Numbered from the stretch's first letter, positions 1 to 8,853 are shown. The stretch is DNA of 64,000 bases from Butyribacter intestini (GCA_001414325.1 LLKB01000005.1:658635-722634), one strand, 5' to 3'. Notes: generated by a model from the letters alone, not told the origin. Program-made: numbers and translations.

Positions 1-377
1 CTATAAACGCTTTTGATAAATTAAAATTTGAAGCCCGGTTCCAAAAACTCTCTCCGGGTGGAGCAGTAAGCTATGTTGAAGTTCCAAACCTTGAAAACAA
101 CATTGATGCCGTACTTGAAGTAGTCAAATATATTTACGACAATATTATGTATGCCGAACTTAACACTAAAAGTGATTACTGCCAGTGCTGTGGTTATAAT
201 GGTCAGATAGAAATCGTCGAAGATGAAAGCGGCAAACTTATATGGCAATGCCCTAATTGCGGCAATACCGACCAGAATAAGATGAATGTTGCAAGACGAA
301 CCTGTGGATATATCGGCACCCAATTCTGGAATCAGGGCAGAACACAGGAGATAAAAGAGCGTGTACTTCATCTTTAA
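1..377 (+). CDS. nrdD: Anaerobic ribonucleoside-triphosphate reductase, C-terminal end (5' truncated)
   Basis: Class III ribonucleotide reductase makes deoxyribonucleotides from NTPs under anaerobiosis, using a glycyl radical on its C-terminal loop. Only the last 124 or so codons are present; the gene enters from before the window, with codons in phase with position 3. Two CxxC pairs of a zinc-binding site are visible (CQCCG and CPNCG), followed by the glycyl radical signature RRTCGYIGTQFWNQGR, where the Gly in CGYIG is the radical site, close to the C terminus as in NrdD. A partner activase gene (nrdG) would be expected nearby but is not in the 377 bases seen or just downstream. The identification is firm because the radical loop is nearly diagnostic. 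Confidence 0.96.
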   Translation, partial: INAFDKLKFEARFQKLSPGGAVSYVEVPNLENNIDAVLEVVKYIYDNIMYAELNTKSDYCQCCGYNGQIEIVEDESGKLIWQCPNCGNTDQNKMNVARRTCGYIGTQFWNQGRTQEIKERVLHL

Positions 378-472
378 ACAGATATGAAGTCATAATAAAC
401 AAAACAATTCTGCCTCCGTAAATACCAAGCATATATTCGCAGACTTGTTTTACTATTTTCCTGATAGGCTCA

Positions 473-513
473 AAAAGCTGTATATCATATATTTCTAATG
501 ATATACAGCTTTT
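473..513. terminator. Bidirectional intrinsic terminator between nrdD and the Hpt gene
   Basis: A perfect 16-bp inverted repeat (AAAAGCTGTATATCAT and its complement) surrounds a 9-base loop. A-tract and T-tract flanks allow termination in both directions. It sits between two convergent genes, nrdD on the plus strand and the Hpt protein gene on the minus strand. Confidence 0.85.
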
Positions 514-576
514 ATATATAATATATTTAATTTATAACAGTGTATCTAATATTGATTATATGATATTTTCAAAATC

Positions 577-942
577 CTACTCACACTTTTTTATCGTATC
601 ACATAATTTTTGATACTTTTCTCTAAGTATCTCATATAATTCTTCAACACCGTCTAAAGAACCACTTCTTAAAATCTCAACAATCCGGACATCTTCCTCC
701 AATAAATTGTCAAATCCTAAGTTTCCTGACAAGCCTTTTAAGGTATGAGCACATTTAAATGCCTCCCCAACATTTCCCGCCTTAATATTTTCTCCAAGTT
801 TACTGAAATTTTCATCGTCAAGAAATTTTACAAGAAATCTCTCATACAAATCATCTTTTCCCATAAATCTCTCAAGTGCCGTATTATAATCTACTCCCTG
901 AGAAATCAGTCCTTCTTTCATCTCTTTACTCATTTTTAACAC
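577..942 (-). CDS. Hpt (histidine phosphotransfer) domain protein
   Basis: A stand-alone 121-residue four-helix Hpt protein that would carry phosphate between a hybrid histidine kinase and a response regulator in the cytoplasm. The phospho-acceptor histidine is in the motif AHTLKGLSGNLG near residue 65, the canonical HxLKGxxxxxG pattern. The start is uncertain: a GTG overlaps the recU stop (TAGTG) only 4 bases after a GGAGG, while an ATG three codons later has a 13-base spacing. It is the last gene of a run with recU, and translational coupling is likely. No hybrid kinase is encoded nearby, so its partner cannot be named. Confidence 0.9.
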   Translation of the reverse strand: MLKMSKEMKEGLISQGVDYNTALERFMGKDDLYERFLVKFLDDENFSKLGENIKAGNVGEAFKCAHTLKGLSGNLGFDNLLEEDVRIVEILRSGSLDGVEELYEILREKYQKLCDTIKKCE

Positions 943-1478
943 TAATCCTCCCTCTTTGCAAGATCCATATTTATCTGTGTGAGATAATGAATATACACCT
1001 GATTTGTAATCTCTATCTCATATTCTTCTCTAAGTTCTTCCATTTTAAAACTCTTTCTGCCACCATTCCCTGCTCTGTCCCAAAATACTTTCATATCACG
1101 ATACGGCACATAAAAGCACCTGTTCTCACCTGTAAACATAACAAGAAAAAAAGCAACTCCATCCTGCTTTTCAAACTTAGCCATAAATTCCATCTGATGA
1201 CTATGTATATTTTGAAGCGGAAATGTTTTTGTCCTGCACTCTTTCGCATCAAAACACACCGGTATGCCCTGAACAGCACCTATATAATCGACTGTACTTT
1301 TCTGCTCAAAATACGCAAGTGTGATATGGCGGCTCTGCTTGTCTATCTCTATCGGTGTTATCGGAGTCGGTATTTTCTGCACAAGTGCAAGATTTTCCTG
1401 ACTGTACTTTTCATTTGTGAAATTTACCGCCTCCTCCAGCATAGAACCTCTGAGTCCTCTCGAATTCCACGATCCCAT
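942..1478 (-). CDS. recU: Holliday junction resolvase RecU
   Basis: RecU is the Firmicutes Holliday-junction endonuclease acting in recombinational repair and chromosome segregation. The 178-residue product starts with WNSRGLRGSMLE, typical of RecU, and keeps the nuclease core: STVDYIGAVQGIPVCFDAKECRTKTFPL contains the catalytic Asp, then D-A-K-E, the metal-binding part of the PD-(D/E)XK-like fold. FPLQNIHSHQ follows, as in known RecU proteins. It is somewhat shorter than the roughly 200-residue Bacillus protein, mainly at the N terminus. The start is supported by an AAGGAAA element 5 bases upstream. It overlaps the downstream Hpt gene by one base. Confidence 0.95.
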   Translation of the reverse strand: MGSWNSRGLRGSMLEEAVNFTNEKYSQENLALVQKIPTPITPIEIDKQSRHITLAYFEQKSTVDYIGAVQGIPVCFDAKECRTKTFPLQNIHSHQMEFMAKFEKQDGVAFFLVMFTGENRCFYVPYRDMKVFWDRAGNGGRKSFKMEELREEYEIEITNQVYIHYLTQINMDLAKRED

Positions 1479-1509
1479 TTATATTTCCTTTCTTAAATAC
1501 CTTACCTTT

Positions 1510-2544
1510 TTACTTGCAAAAATCCCTGTTGTCTATCCCGATACCTTTAAGAATATTCAAAAATTCATCAGGCAGTGCCGCTTCAAAAACCTTATCCCTG
1601 TATTTTTCAGGTACTTTTTCATCATTTCCAAGCTTAAGTCTCCATGCGTGCAAAAGCTGGTGTCTAAGTCCAAACTCTTTTCTAAAAATCTTGTAAACAT
1701 CCTTGTAGCCATATTTTGAGTCTCCAATAATAGGATGACCTATGCTCTTTAAATGTGCTCGTATCTGATGCGACTTTCCGGTCACAAGATGAACTTTAAG
1801 CAATGTGTAATATCCATCCTGAAACATACCTTGTCCTAGAGGCTCATACTCTGTTATAATGCGGTGTGCCCCCTCTGACATTTTATCTGAGATAGTAACC
1901 GTATTGTGATTTTCATTTTTTGTGAGATAACCGTCAATACGCTTAAACTTGGTAATTTTTCCTTTTACGATACAGAGATAATACTTTTTAAGTTTTCTCT
2001 CCCTGAAAAGTTCGTTCATGCTCTGAAGCCCTTTTATTGATTTTCCCGCAACGATAAGACCGCTCGTATTTCTGTCAAGGCGGTTGCAAATCCCAGGTTT
2101 AAAACCCTGAAATTCCTTATCTTCATTGTCTTTCTGACTTTCAAGATACCATGTGATGTGCTCTACAAGTGAAATATCATTCTTATCTGCTTTCTGTGAC
2201 AGCATATCAACAGGCTTATTTACAACAAGAATATCCTCATCCTCAAAGATAATATCAAGCTTAACTCTCTGCTTCTTTGATGTAGTATCAGCCTTTGATA
2301 TATACTGTTTTTCTGCACCGGCAATGCCCCTGAATTTATCAATCGTATCATCCGCAAGAAAAAGTTTCACAACATCACCTGCTGCAAGTTTCTCCATACC
2401 TGCCGCTTTCTTCCCGTTTAACACAATATTCTTCTTTCGCATCATCTTGTAAAAAAAACTTTTAGGAGCCTCCGGCATAAACTTTGCAAGATACTTATCA
2501 AGTCTTTGTCCCTCATCAACCGAAGTGATGCTAATCTCTCTCAT
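1510..2544 (-). CDS. RluA-family 23S rRNA/tRNA pseudouridine synthase with S4 domain
   Basis: Converts specific uridines to pseudouridine in structured RNA, most likely 23S rRNA. The N-terminal 70 residues form an S4-like RNA-binding domain (EGQRLDKYLAKFMPEAPKS). The catalytic motif is CNRLDRNTSGLI, in which the Asp of the RLDxxTSG signature is the nucleophile, followed by the family motif HQIRAHLKSIGHPIIGDSKYG. The start was set at the ATG preceded by AGAGGAAAG, giving 344 residues; an upstream in-frame start would add 12 residues overlapping the preceding gene and has no ribosome binding site. Whether it corresponds to RluC, RluD or another paralogue cannot be decided from sequence alone. 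Confidence 0.92.
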   Translation of the reverse strand: MREISITSVDEGQRLDKYLAKFMPEAPKSFFYKMMRKKNIVLNGKKAAGMEKLAAGDVVKLFLADDTIDKFRGIAGAEKQYISKADTTSKKQRVKLDIIFEDEDILVVNKPVDMLSQKADKNDISLVEHITWYLESQKDNEDKEFQGFKPGICNRLDRNTSGLIVAGKSIKGLQSMNELFRERKLKKYYLCIVKGKITKFKRIDGYLTKNENHNTVTISDKMSEGAHRIITEYEPLGQGMFQDGYYTLLKVHLVTGKSHQIRAHLKSIGHPIIGDSKYGYKDVYKIFRKEFGLRHQLLHAWRLKLGNDEKVPEKYRDKVFEAALPDEFLNILKGIGIDNRDFCK

Positions 2545-2560
2545 ATTTCTTTCCTCTCTT

Positions 2561-3124
2561 TTACACAATAAGTGAAACAATATAAGACTTCACATTATCT
2601 TCCTGTTCCTCATCCACATCAACACTCTTGACATTATCAAGCTCATTTATGAACAATTTCTCGCTCTCAACTATCTTGACTTTGTAATCATCGCCCCAGT
2701 TTGTAACACCGTCCGTAAGATATTTTCTTATATAGGAAATATCAACTTTTTTGTCACTTGTAATACCTATTACCTGCTTATTTCCAACAACCACAAAGTC
2801 AAGACTCATAACCTTTTCGGATGATGTTATGACAAGGTCTGTGTATAGTGTCATCCCCTCTGTAACATGAGCTTTTATCTTATCAAATCTCTCTTTTCCG
2901 ACAGTGTGATACGGAAATGCAACTATATAAGCTACAAGAAATTTTGCAGCGGGAAGTGCAAAAAGTACAGCAACGACCGTAAATATGTTTTTATTTGACA
3001 TTTTATTTAAAAACAATCCTATTATAAATATAGCAAGACCGATAACTGCCATTGCCACCGTTCCCAAAACCGCTTTCTTTTTTTTGTACTCTAAATATCC
3101 AAGTTCACCTCTTGAAATCTTCAT
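2561..3124 (-). CDS. Conserved membrane protein of unknown function, two N-terminal helices
   Basis: A 187-residue protein whose function I do not recognise. Two hydrophobic segments at about residues 20-40 and 47-72 place the N-terminal third in the membrane. The remaining 110 residues are polar, with a YTDLVITSSEKVMSLDFVVVG stretch and an acidic tail (VDVDEEQEDN). It begins 3 bases after the alarmone synthetase stop, and its end lies just upstream of the pseudouridine synthase start, so the three genes form one operon. The tight linkage to an alarmone synthetase is the only functional clue. Confidence 0.75.
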   Translation of the reverse strand: MKISRGELGYLEYKKKKAVLGTVAMAVIGLAIFIIGLFLNKMSNKNIFTVVAVLFALPAAKFLVAYIVAFPYHTVGKERFDKIKAHVTEGMTLYTDLVITSSEKVMSLDFVVVGNKQVIGITSDKKVDISYIRKYLTDGVTNWGDDYKVKIVESEKLFINELDNVKSVDVDEEQEDNVKSYIVSLIV

Positions 3125-3127
3125 CTT

Positions 3128-3949
3128 TTAATATCCTTTCCCTAAAATTTCAAGGCTCTGTGCCCTGTATGTCTCTGCTATTATATCAAGCTGCTTGTTG
3201 AAACGCTTCAACATTGTCATGTCATTTTGTTTATATATCTTATAAAATTCATCCTGAATTTTTTCGACTTCTCTCTTATTTGCGACATAATAAAGTTCTT
3301 CTATACTTCTGACTATATCCGCTATAATATTTGCTTTCTGCCTGTTGTGATTTTGTGCATCCATTATCTCCTCACGAACAGAAGCCATCTCATTATCAAG
3401 AACCTCAACTGCATTTGCCGCACTTAAAAGTCTTTTCCTTAATTCCTGTGGCATATGTTCTTTATATTTGTATTGGAGTGAATGTTCTATTGTAGACCAG
3501 AAATTCATCGCAAGCGTTCTTATCTGAATTTCCACTTCAAGCTTTTTAGGACCGTATATAGTCTGAACCGTATAATATGCGATAACATGATAACTCCTGT
3601 AACCGCTCGGTTTACTGTTTGTGATATAATCCTTTTCCTGTTTGACCTCAAGGTCACCACGCTTTTTTATTATTTTTACAACTGTATTTATATCTTCGAC
3701 AAACTGGCATATTATCCTGATTCCCGCTATATCCTCTATCTTCTCCTCGATTTCTTCTATCTTAACATTCTTTCTCTGAGCTTTTTCCATAATACTCGAT
3801 ATGCTTTTTACTCGTCCTGAAACCGACTCTATCGGTGAATACATCCTTCCATTCTGATATTCTCTCTTTATATGATTAAACTTTACCACAAGCTCATCCA
3901 CTGCCTGACCATATGGCTCTAATATTTCTTTCCAAAGCTGTATTTCCAT
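3128..3949 (-). CDS. Small alarmone synthetase, RelQ/YjbM-like (p)ppGpp synthetase
   Basis: Synthesises (p)ppGpp from ATP and GDP/GTP; no hydrolase HD domain is present. The product is 273 residues. Catalytic motifs are intact: GRVKSISSI near 45, DIAGIR (Asp73, Arg78), the guanine-stacking KPSGYRSYH (Tyr117) and EVEIQIRT (Glu140). A helical C-terminal extension from about 175 onward resembles the oligomerising tail of RelQ. The start is the ATG 6 bases after GGAG; in-frame ATGs further upstream fall within the structured leader and are not preferred, because the same leader sequence precedes an unrelated HIT gene. The leader suggests control at translation. The gene heads a probable operon with the membrane protein and pseudouridine synthase. 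Confidence 0.92.
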   Translation of the reverse strand: MEIQLWKEILEPYGQAVDELVVKFNHIKREYQNGRMYSPIESVSGRVKSISSIMEKAQRKNVKIEEIEEKIEDIAGIRIICQFVEDINTVVKIIKKRGDLEVKQEKDYITNSKPSGYRSYHVIAYYTVQTIYGPKKLEVEIQIRTLAMNFWSTIEHSLQYKYKEHMPQELRKRLLSAANAVEVLDNEMASVREEIMDAQNHNRQKANIIADIVRSIEELYYVANKREVEKIQDEFYKIYKQNDMTMLKRFNKQLDIIAETYRAQSLEILGKGY

Positions 3950-3964
3950 CTTAATCTCCATTTC

Positions 3965-4080
3965 TGCACACATTTTTTGTGCATAGTGTGAAATATATTT
4001 CACAAATAAGATTTATATCCAGTGTGCACAGATAAAAATCCCATGTGTGAATAATATTTTGTATATGACTTTTCACACTA
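3965..4080 (-). promoter_or_regulatory. Structured 5' leader of the alarmone synthetase gene (candidate riboswitch-like RNA)
   Basis: Read on the minus strand. P1 is a GTGTGAA/TTCACAC helix (arms at 4072-4078 and 4045-4051). P2 is a 12-bp hairpin (4031-4042 with 4008-4019, one mismatch) with the 11-base loop TGTGCACACTG. The loop segment TGCACAC (4022-4028) is complementary over 7 of 7 bases to GTGTGCA at 3965-3971, which lies 5 bases before the GGAG ribosome binding site, giving a possible pseudoknot. A second TGCACA directly upstream of GTGTGCA and a perfect 18-base palindrome between P2 and the start offer alternative pairings. The same plan, with a different P2 stem sequence, precedes the HIT gene near 52.3 kb. 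The motif class is unknown to me. Confidence 0.7.
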
Positions 4081-4083
4081 TTA

Positions 4084-4758
4084 TCACCGGCATTTCTCTA
4101 GTTTTTTTAACAGATAAAACGGATTTATGCTGCTTTCTCCTGTACCATCCTTTATATATATTCCAAAATGAAGATGCATCGGAAATTTTCCACTTGTCCC
4201 CTCATCTCCATATCCTGTATTTCCCATATATCCTATAAATTGACCGGCTTTCACCCTGTCCCCGCATTTTATGTTATCTGCATACGAAGCAAGATGTGCA
4301 TAATAATAATATATCCCACTGTCACTTCTTATTCCCAGCCTGTAACCTCCAAGTTTAAGCCAGCCCTTTTTCTCTACGGTCCCATCTGAAACAGACCTTA
4401 TCTTAAACAAACATTTTTTGTCTACTGAGGACATTATATCTATGCCTTCGTGTTTTCTTTTTCCGCCAAAGCTTCTGCCGTCACCATATCCGTTTTCATA
4501 ATAACAATTCACTTTATCTTCTCTATTGACATTCTCATTCTTTGCCGCTGGAAAAACACTACATTCCTTTATAATGTCCGCTGCCACTTTTCTGCTCTTA
4601 TTATTCTCAAATTGTGCCATAAATCTGCACTCTGTTTTCATTACACATTCCCACGTGCATATATAATGCAGACTTACGCACAATATGATACATAAAACTA
4701 CCGCAAAAATTTCTTTTTTATATCTGAACCTGATATTTCTATTTTTTAATTTATCCAC
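4084..4758 (-). CDS. M23-family (LytM-like) zinc metallopeptidase, membrane anchored
   Basis: A putative peptidoglycan endopeptidase of 224 residues. One hydrophobic segment at residues 17-34 anchors it with the catalytic domain outside. The zinc ligands of the M23 fold are intact: KHEGID provides the first His and Asp, YYAHL is the central motif, and MHLHFGI supplies the third ligand. The domain is catalytically competent by sequence, unlike several M23 proteins that act only as adaptors. A role in wall remodelling or sporulation is plausible but not shown. Its stop codon lies only 4 bases before the alarmone synthetase leader. Confidence 0.88.
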   Translation of the reverse strand: MDKLKNRNIRFRYKKEIFAVVLCIILCVSLHYICTWECVMKTECRFMAQFENNKSRKVAADIIKECSVFPAAKNENVNREDKVNCYYENGYGDGRSFGGKRKHEGIDIMSSVDKKCLFKIRSVSDGTVEKKGWLKLGGYRLGIRSDSGIYYYYAHLASYADNIKCGDRVKAGQFIGYMGNTGYGDEGTSGKFPMHLHFGIYIKDGTGESSINPFYLLKKLEKCR

Positions 4759-4823
4759 TGAAGTCCGTCTCCTGACATACCTATAGATAAATCATATGCT
4801 CAAACTTTATATCTATGACGCAA

Positions 4824-5615
4824 TCACATATTTCTAGACTTGTCGGCACATGCACTCATCGCTTCGATAATGCTGCTTCTAAACCCTTTTTCTTCCAAAA
4901 CTTTTACTGCTTCTATCGTCGTCCCTGACGGTGAGCATACCATATCCTTAAGCTCTCCGGGGTGCTTTCCTGTCTCGAGTACCATCTTCGCACTGCCAAG
5001 TACAGACTGTGCCGCAAACTGATATGCCTGTACTCTTGGCATCCCTTCTGCTACCGCCGCATCTGCCATTGCTTCGATAAACATAAATACATATGCCGGT
5101 GAACTTCCGCTTACGGCAATAACCGCATCCATTATCTTTTCACTCACTATCTGGGCAAGCCCGAATGAAGCTATAAGTTCTACTATTTCCTGTTTCTCAC
5201 CATCTGTTATGTTCGCATTTGGGCATATAGCCGTCACCGCTTCTCCTACAAGTGCCGGAGTATTAGGCATTATCCTGACTATTTTTTTCTTTCCGCCAAA
5301 TGCATTTTCAACCCATTCAACACTTTTTCCTGCCGCAACGCTTATTATAAGCTGTTTTTCATCTACAACATCTTTTATCCCGTCTATTACTTCCTCATAA
5401 TAAAACGGTTTTACGGCAAGAAATACTATGTCAGCTTTTGCAACCTCTCTATTATCAAGTGTTACATTTATTCCAAATTCTTTTGCAACTTTATCGATAG
5501 TATTTTGTGTAGCGGCTGATGCGATAATATCCTCTTTTTTTACAATTTCCTTTGCAAGTATTCCTCCTATCATAGCCTGTGCCATGTTTCCTGCTCCAAT
5601 AAATCCTAATCTCAT
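4824..5615 (-). CDS. proC: Pyrroline-5-carboxylate reductase
   Basis: Catalyses the last step of proline synthesis, reducing 1-pyrroline-5-carboxylate with NAD(P)H. The 263-residue protein begins with a Rossmann dinucleotide-binding motif, MRLGFIGAGNMAQAMIGG, and carries the C-terminal signature AVSGSSPAYVFMFIEAMADAAV, followed by SPSGTTIEAVKVLEEKG. The start was chosen at the ATG 6 bases after GGAGGG; an upstream in-frame ATG would add 36 residues that do not belong to the family fold. It lies in a minus-strand run but has no other proline gene beside it. Confidence 0.96.
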   Translation of the reverse strand: MRLGFIGAGNMAQAMIGGILAKEIVKKEDIIASAATQNTIDKVAKEFGINVTLDNREVAKADIVFLAVKPFYYEEVIDGIKDVVDEKQLIISVAAGKSVEWVENAFGGKKKIVRIMPNTPALVGEAVTAICPNANITDGEKQEIVELIASFGLAQIVSEKIMDAVIAVSGSSPAYVFMFIEAMADAAVAEGMPRVQAYQFAAQSVLGSAKMVLETGKHPGELKDMVCSPSGTTIEAVKVLEEKGFRSSIIEAMSACADKSRNM

Positions 5616-5739
5616 GTTTGCCCTCCATTTCCCACAGCACTTTTTCAATATGCTGCCTTTCTTTATCTGTTTTATATTCATGCGATACAAGGACAAAATA
5701 GCTTTTGCCCCGCCATCTTTCATAGTAATATTTATTTCA

Positions 5740-7215
5740 CTAATTATAATACCACTCTTTTAACTCCATTGCATTCATAAATTTTTTCTGAAAATCTTTT
5801 TCACCGGCAAGCTCAACATGATGAACCTTTTTAACCTGTTTTTCCATCTCATCAATAAATCCATCCTCGAACAGTGCCATTGCTGCCCCATCGCCTGCCG
5901 CATTTCCAACAATCTCAAGCTTTTCAGGATATTTTGGAAAAAGTCCGAAGTTCATCGCCTGCGATACATGGATATATTTTCCGAACACACCTGCTATCTT
6001 TATACTGTTTATATCATTTAAACCGATACCTGCCTTTTTTAGCAATATCTCGCAGCCTGCCTGTATCGCACCCTTAGCAAGCTGGACATTTCGTATATCT
6101 TTCTGTGTTATTACTATATTATTTTCTTCTGATAATATGAAACAGTTTCCATCCTTATCATCACTTTTTAAATGTTTACACAGATTTATATTAACATTCT
6201 GCCTTAAGGCTTCCTCTCTTGTCAACAAATATCCGTCTTTTTTAAGAAGTCTTGCTTTCATAAGCTCTGATATTGCATCTATGAGCCCCGAACCACATAG
6301 TCCTCTCGGATTTTCTGCTTTTCCATCATCAAGCATACCAAGTATGATATTTCCGTTTACCCTGCTTATCTTCACTGAATTTATTGCTCCCGGTGCTGCA
6401 CGCATACCTGAGCGGATGCCTTTACCCTCAAATGCCGGGCCGGCCGCTGTCGAAGTTACAAATACTTTTTCTGAACAATTTAACAAAATCTCCGCATTTG
6501 TACCTATATCTATCGCAATTTCATTTATACCTGTTTTATACATTTTTTCTTTGCAAAGCACTGCCGCCGCATCTGCACCGACATGAGCCATAATATTAGG
6601 AAGCACGATAACCTCATCAATATCATATATCTTAAAACCTATATCGTATGAATTGGTCCTGTACACTCCCTCATATGCGACGCTAAATGGTGCACCTTTA
6701 AGACCTGTCACATCCTTATTTAAAAATATGTGGCACATTGTTGTATTTCCCACAACAACCATTTTCTTAATCACAATATCCGGTATTTTATCACTTTCCT
6801 TACTTACAATCTTACTGCTTATCTTAGAATGTATATTGCTTTTATGTCCGCTAATGTTGTTATCTAAGATACTCCCTGTCATATCCTCTATCTGCTCTAT
6901 GAGAATATCATGTAACAACTGCTCTTTTCCGTTTATGCAATGCATTATCCTCATCATAACATCACTGCCGTACATTGTCTGACAGTTCGTCCGTGTCTGA
7001 TTTCCTATAAGTGACCCACTCTTTATGTCAAATATTCCTATTGCGATACTCGTCGTTCCAATATCGACAGCTATTCCAAACTCCAAATTTATATCATTAT
7101 TTAAAACATCTGTATCAGTACCCTCAGATACAACTTTTTTTTCTTCTGTCTGTTTATTCTTTACATACAGAACAGATTTCTCCGAAGTAAATTTTTCTTT
7201 TTTAATTATTACCAT
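5740..7215 (-). CDS. RACo-like ASKHA ATPase (corrinoid protein reductive activator family), no ferredoxin domain
   Basis: Belongs to the ASKHA-fold family of reductive activators of corrinoid proteins. These restore Co(I) in methyltransferase corrinoid proteins using ATP and electrons from an N-terminal [2Fe-2S] domain. The ASKHA core is clear: FGIAVDIGTTSIAIGIFD about residue 42, EIAIDIGTNAEILL in the middle, GAINSV, GLCGSGLIDAISEL, and IAGVFGKYIHVSQAMNFGLFP near the end. The N terminus is only some 40 residues with no cysteine-rich cluster, so the electron-delivery module is missing. No corrinoid protein or methyltransferase gene is adjacent. The ATG at 7215 follows GGAG; an earlier in-frame ATG lies inside the rny terminator and was rejected. 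Confidence 0.82.
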   Translation of the reverse strand: MVIIKKEKFTSEKSVLYVKNKQTEEKKVVSEGTDTDVLNNDINLEFGIAVDIGTTSIAIGIFDIKSGSLIGNQTRTNCQTMYGSDVMMRIMHCINGKEQLLHDILIEQIEDMTGSILDNNISGHKSNIHSKISSKIVSKESDKIPDIVIKKMVVVGNTTMCHIFLNKDVTGLKGAPFSVAYEGVYRTNSYDIGFKIYDIDEVIVLPNIMAHVGADAAAVLCKEKMYKTGINEIAIDIGTNAEILLNCSEKVFVTSTAAGPAFEGKGIRSGMRAAPGAINSVKISRVNGNIILGMLDDGKAENPRGLCGSGLIDAISELMKARLLKKDGYLLTREEALRQNVNINLCKHLKSDDKDGNCFILSEENNIVITQKDIRNVQLAKGAIQAGCEILLKKAGIGLNDINSIKIAGVFGKYIHVSQAMNFGLFPKYPEKLEIVGNAAGDGAAMALFEDGFIDEMEKQVKKVHHVELAGEKDFQKKFMNAMELKEWYYN

Positions 7216-7243
7216 TCTATCTCCGTTTTTTGTTAGTTTGAAA

Positions 7244-7270
7244 AAGGAACCGTCCATAAGACGATTCCTT
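7244..7270 (-). terminator. Intrinsic terminator of rny
   Basis: On the minus strand an 11-bp stem (AAGGAATCGTC with GACGGTTCCTT, one wobble pair) closes a 5-base loop and runs into a T-tract. It is 20 bases beyond the rny stop and covers a possible upstream start of the next gene, which argues for the later start there. Confidence 0.85.
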
Positions 7271-7290
7271 AATTTTACAGTCCACTGTGT

Positions 7291-8853
7291 CTATTTAGCA
7301 TAATCTGTAACTCTGGATTCTCTGATTACATTAACCTTAATCTGACCCGGATATTTTAATTCTTCCTCAATCTGCTTTGAAATGTCTCTTGCAAGCAATA
7401 CCATATCGTCATCACTGATCTTGTCAGGTACAACCATAACACGTACTTCCCTGCCTGCCTGGATTGCAAATGATTTTTCAACACCCTTAAAGCTGTTTGA
7501 AATATCTTCTAACTGTTTCAATCTGTTTGTATATGTTTCTAATGTCTCTCTTCTTGCACCCGGACGAGCTGCTGAAATAGTATCTGCGGCCTGTACGATA
7601 CACGCAATTAGAGTTTCAGGCTCAACATCACCATGATGTGCCTCAACTGCATTTATTACAACCTGAGATTCTTTATACTTGCGACAAAGATCTGCACCTA
7701 TCTGAACATGAGTACCCTCCATCTCCTGGTCAACACTCTTTCCAATATCATGTAATAAACCTGCTCTCTTTGCTGTACGGACATCCACACCAATCTCGCC
7801 TGCAAGAAGCCCTGCCAGATGAGCAACCTCTATCGAATGATTAAGTGCATTCTGTCCATAACTTGTCCTGAATTTCATCTTTCCTAAAAGACGGATAAGT
7901 TCAGGATGAATACCATGCACTCCAACTTCTAATGTAGCTGCTTCACCTTCTTCACGCATCATTGATTCGACTTCTTTCTTAGCCTTTTCGACCATCTCCT
8001 CAATGCGTGCCGGATGTATTCTTCCATCAACAATAAGTTTTTCAAGTGCAATTCTTGCTACTTCTCTCCTTGCACCATCAAAGCCTGATAATACTACTGC
8101 TTCCGGTGTATCATCTATAATAAGATTTACTCCGGTAAGAGTTTCGATAGTACGGATATTTCTTCCCTCTCGACCTATTATCCTGCCTTTCATTTCATCA
8201 TTAGGAAGCTGTACGACTGATATAGTCGTCTCTGCAACATGGTCTGCGGCACATCTTTGTATAGCTGTAACCACATAATCTTTTGCTTTCTTGTCAGCTT
8301 CTTCCTTTGCCTTCTTGTTAAGTTCTTTAACAAGAACGGCAGTCTCATGTTTCACATCTTCTTCAACAGATTTTAACAGATATTCCTTAGCTTGTTCAGT
8401 AGTCAGTCCCGAAATTTTTTCAAGTTCCTGCAAATGACTTGCCTTGATTTCTTCAAGCTCTTTTTTCTGCCTGTCAAGGTCAGCATTTTTTGCATTCAGC
8501 TTATTTTCTTTCTTTTCAAGTGCATCTGACTTCTTATCCAGAGTTTCCTCCTTCGATAATACGCGTTTTTCATATCGTTGCAATTCTGCTCTTCTCTCTT
8601 TGGATTCACGCTCAATCTCATTTTTCGTCTTGATCGCTTCTTCCTTTGCTTCAAGAAGTGCTTCACGCTTTTTAGTCTCAGCAGTTTTCAAAGCATCATC
8701 TATGATTCCGCGTGCTTTTTCTTCCGCATTGCCAACTTTTACTTCTTCGCTCTTTTTATATTGTTCAATAGCGACATTTTTTGTAATAAGCGCTGTAACG
8801 ATAATCCCAACCAATAGAAGCACAATGGCTATTATTATAATAACCACTTCCAT
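7291..8853 (-). CDS. rny: Ribonuclease Y
   Basis: Membrane-anchored endoribonuclease that initiates mRNA decay in Firmicutes. Domains in order over 520 residues: an N-terminal transmembrane helix (about 2-24), a long charged coiled coil (about 30-190), a KH RNA-binding domain containing [21 protein letters not shown], and an HD domain with the metal-binding [10 protein letters not shown] plus HHGDVEPE. Length and order match known RNase Y proteins. The chosen ATG follows AAGGAGGG; an upstream in-frame start would add 17 residues before the membrane helix and has no good ribosome binding site. It is transcribed alone, with its own terminator downstream. Confidence 0.97.
   Translation of the reverse strand: MEVVIIIIAIVLLLVGIIVTALITKNVAIEQYKKSEEVKVGNAEEKARGIIDDALKTAETKKREALLEAKEEAIKTKNEIERESKERRAELQRYEKRVLSKEETLDKKSDALEKKENKLNAKNADLDRQKKELEEIKASHLQELEKISGLTTEQAKEYLLKSVEEDVKHETAVLVKELNKKAKEEADKKAKDYVVTAIQRCAADHVAETTISVVQLPNDEMKGRIIGREGRNIRTIETLTGVNLIIDDTPEAVVLSGFDGARREVARIALEKLIVDGRIHPARIEEMVEKAKKEVESMMREEGEAATLEVGVHGIHPELIRLLGKMKFRTSYGQNALNHSIEVAHLAGLLAGEIGVDVRTAKRAGLLHDIGKSVDQEMEGTHVQIGADLCRKYKESQVVINAVEAHHGDVEPETLIACIVQAADTISAARPGARRETLETYTNRLKQLEDISNSFKGVEKSFAIQAGREVRVMVVPDKISDDDMVLLARDISKQIEEELKYPGQIKVNVIRESRVTDYAK

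Noticed and set aside
876..1496. A 206-residue open frame on the plus strand opposite recU and Hpt
   Set aside because: It mirrors two well-supported minus-strand genes, is rich in Ser, Leu, Ile and Cys as antisense frames here are, and has no ribosome binding site.
3950..4003. N-terminal extension of the alarmone synthetase, and of HIT at 52313-52345, sharing the peptide MCAEM
   Set aside because: Two unrelated protein families sharing an N-terminal peptide is unlikely; the shared bases are better explained as a common RNA leader, and good ribosome binding sites precede the later ATGs.
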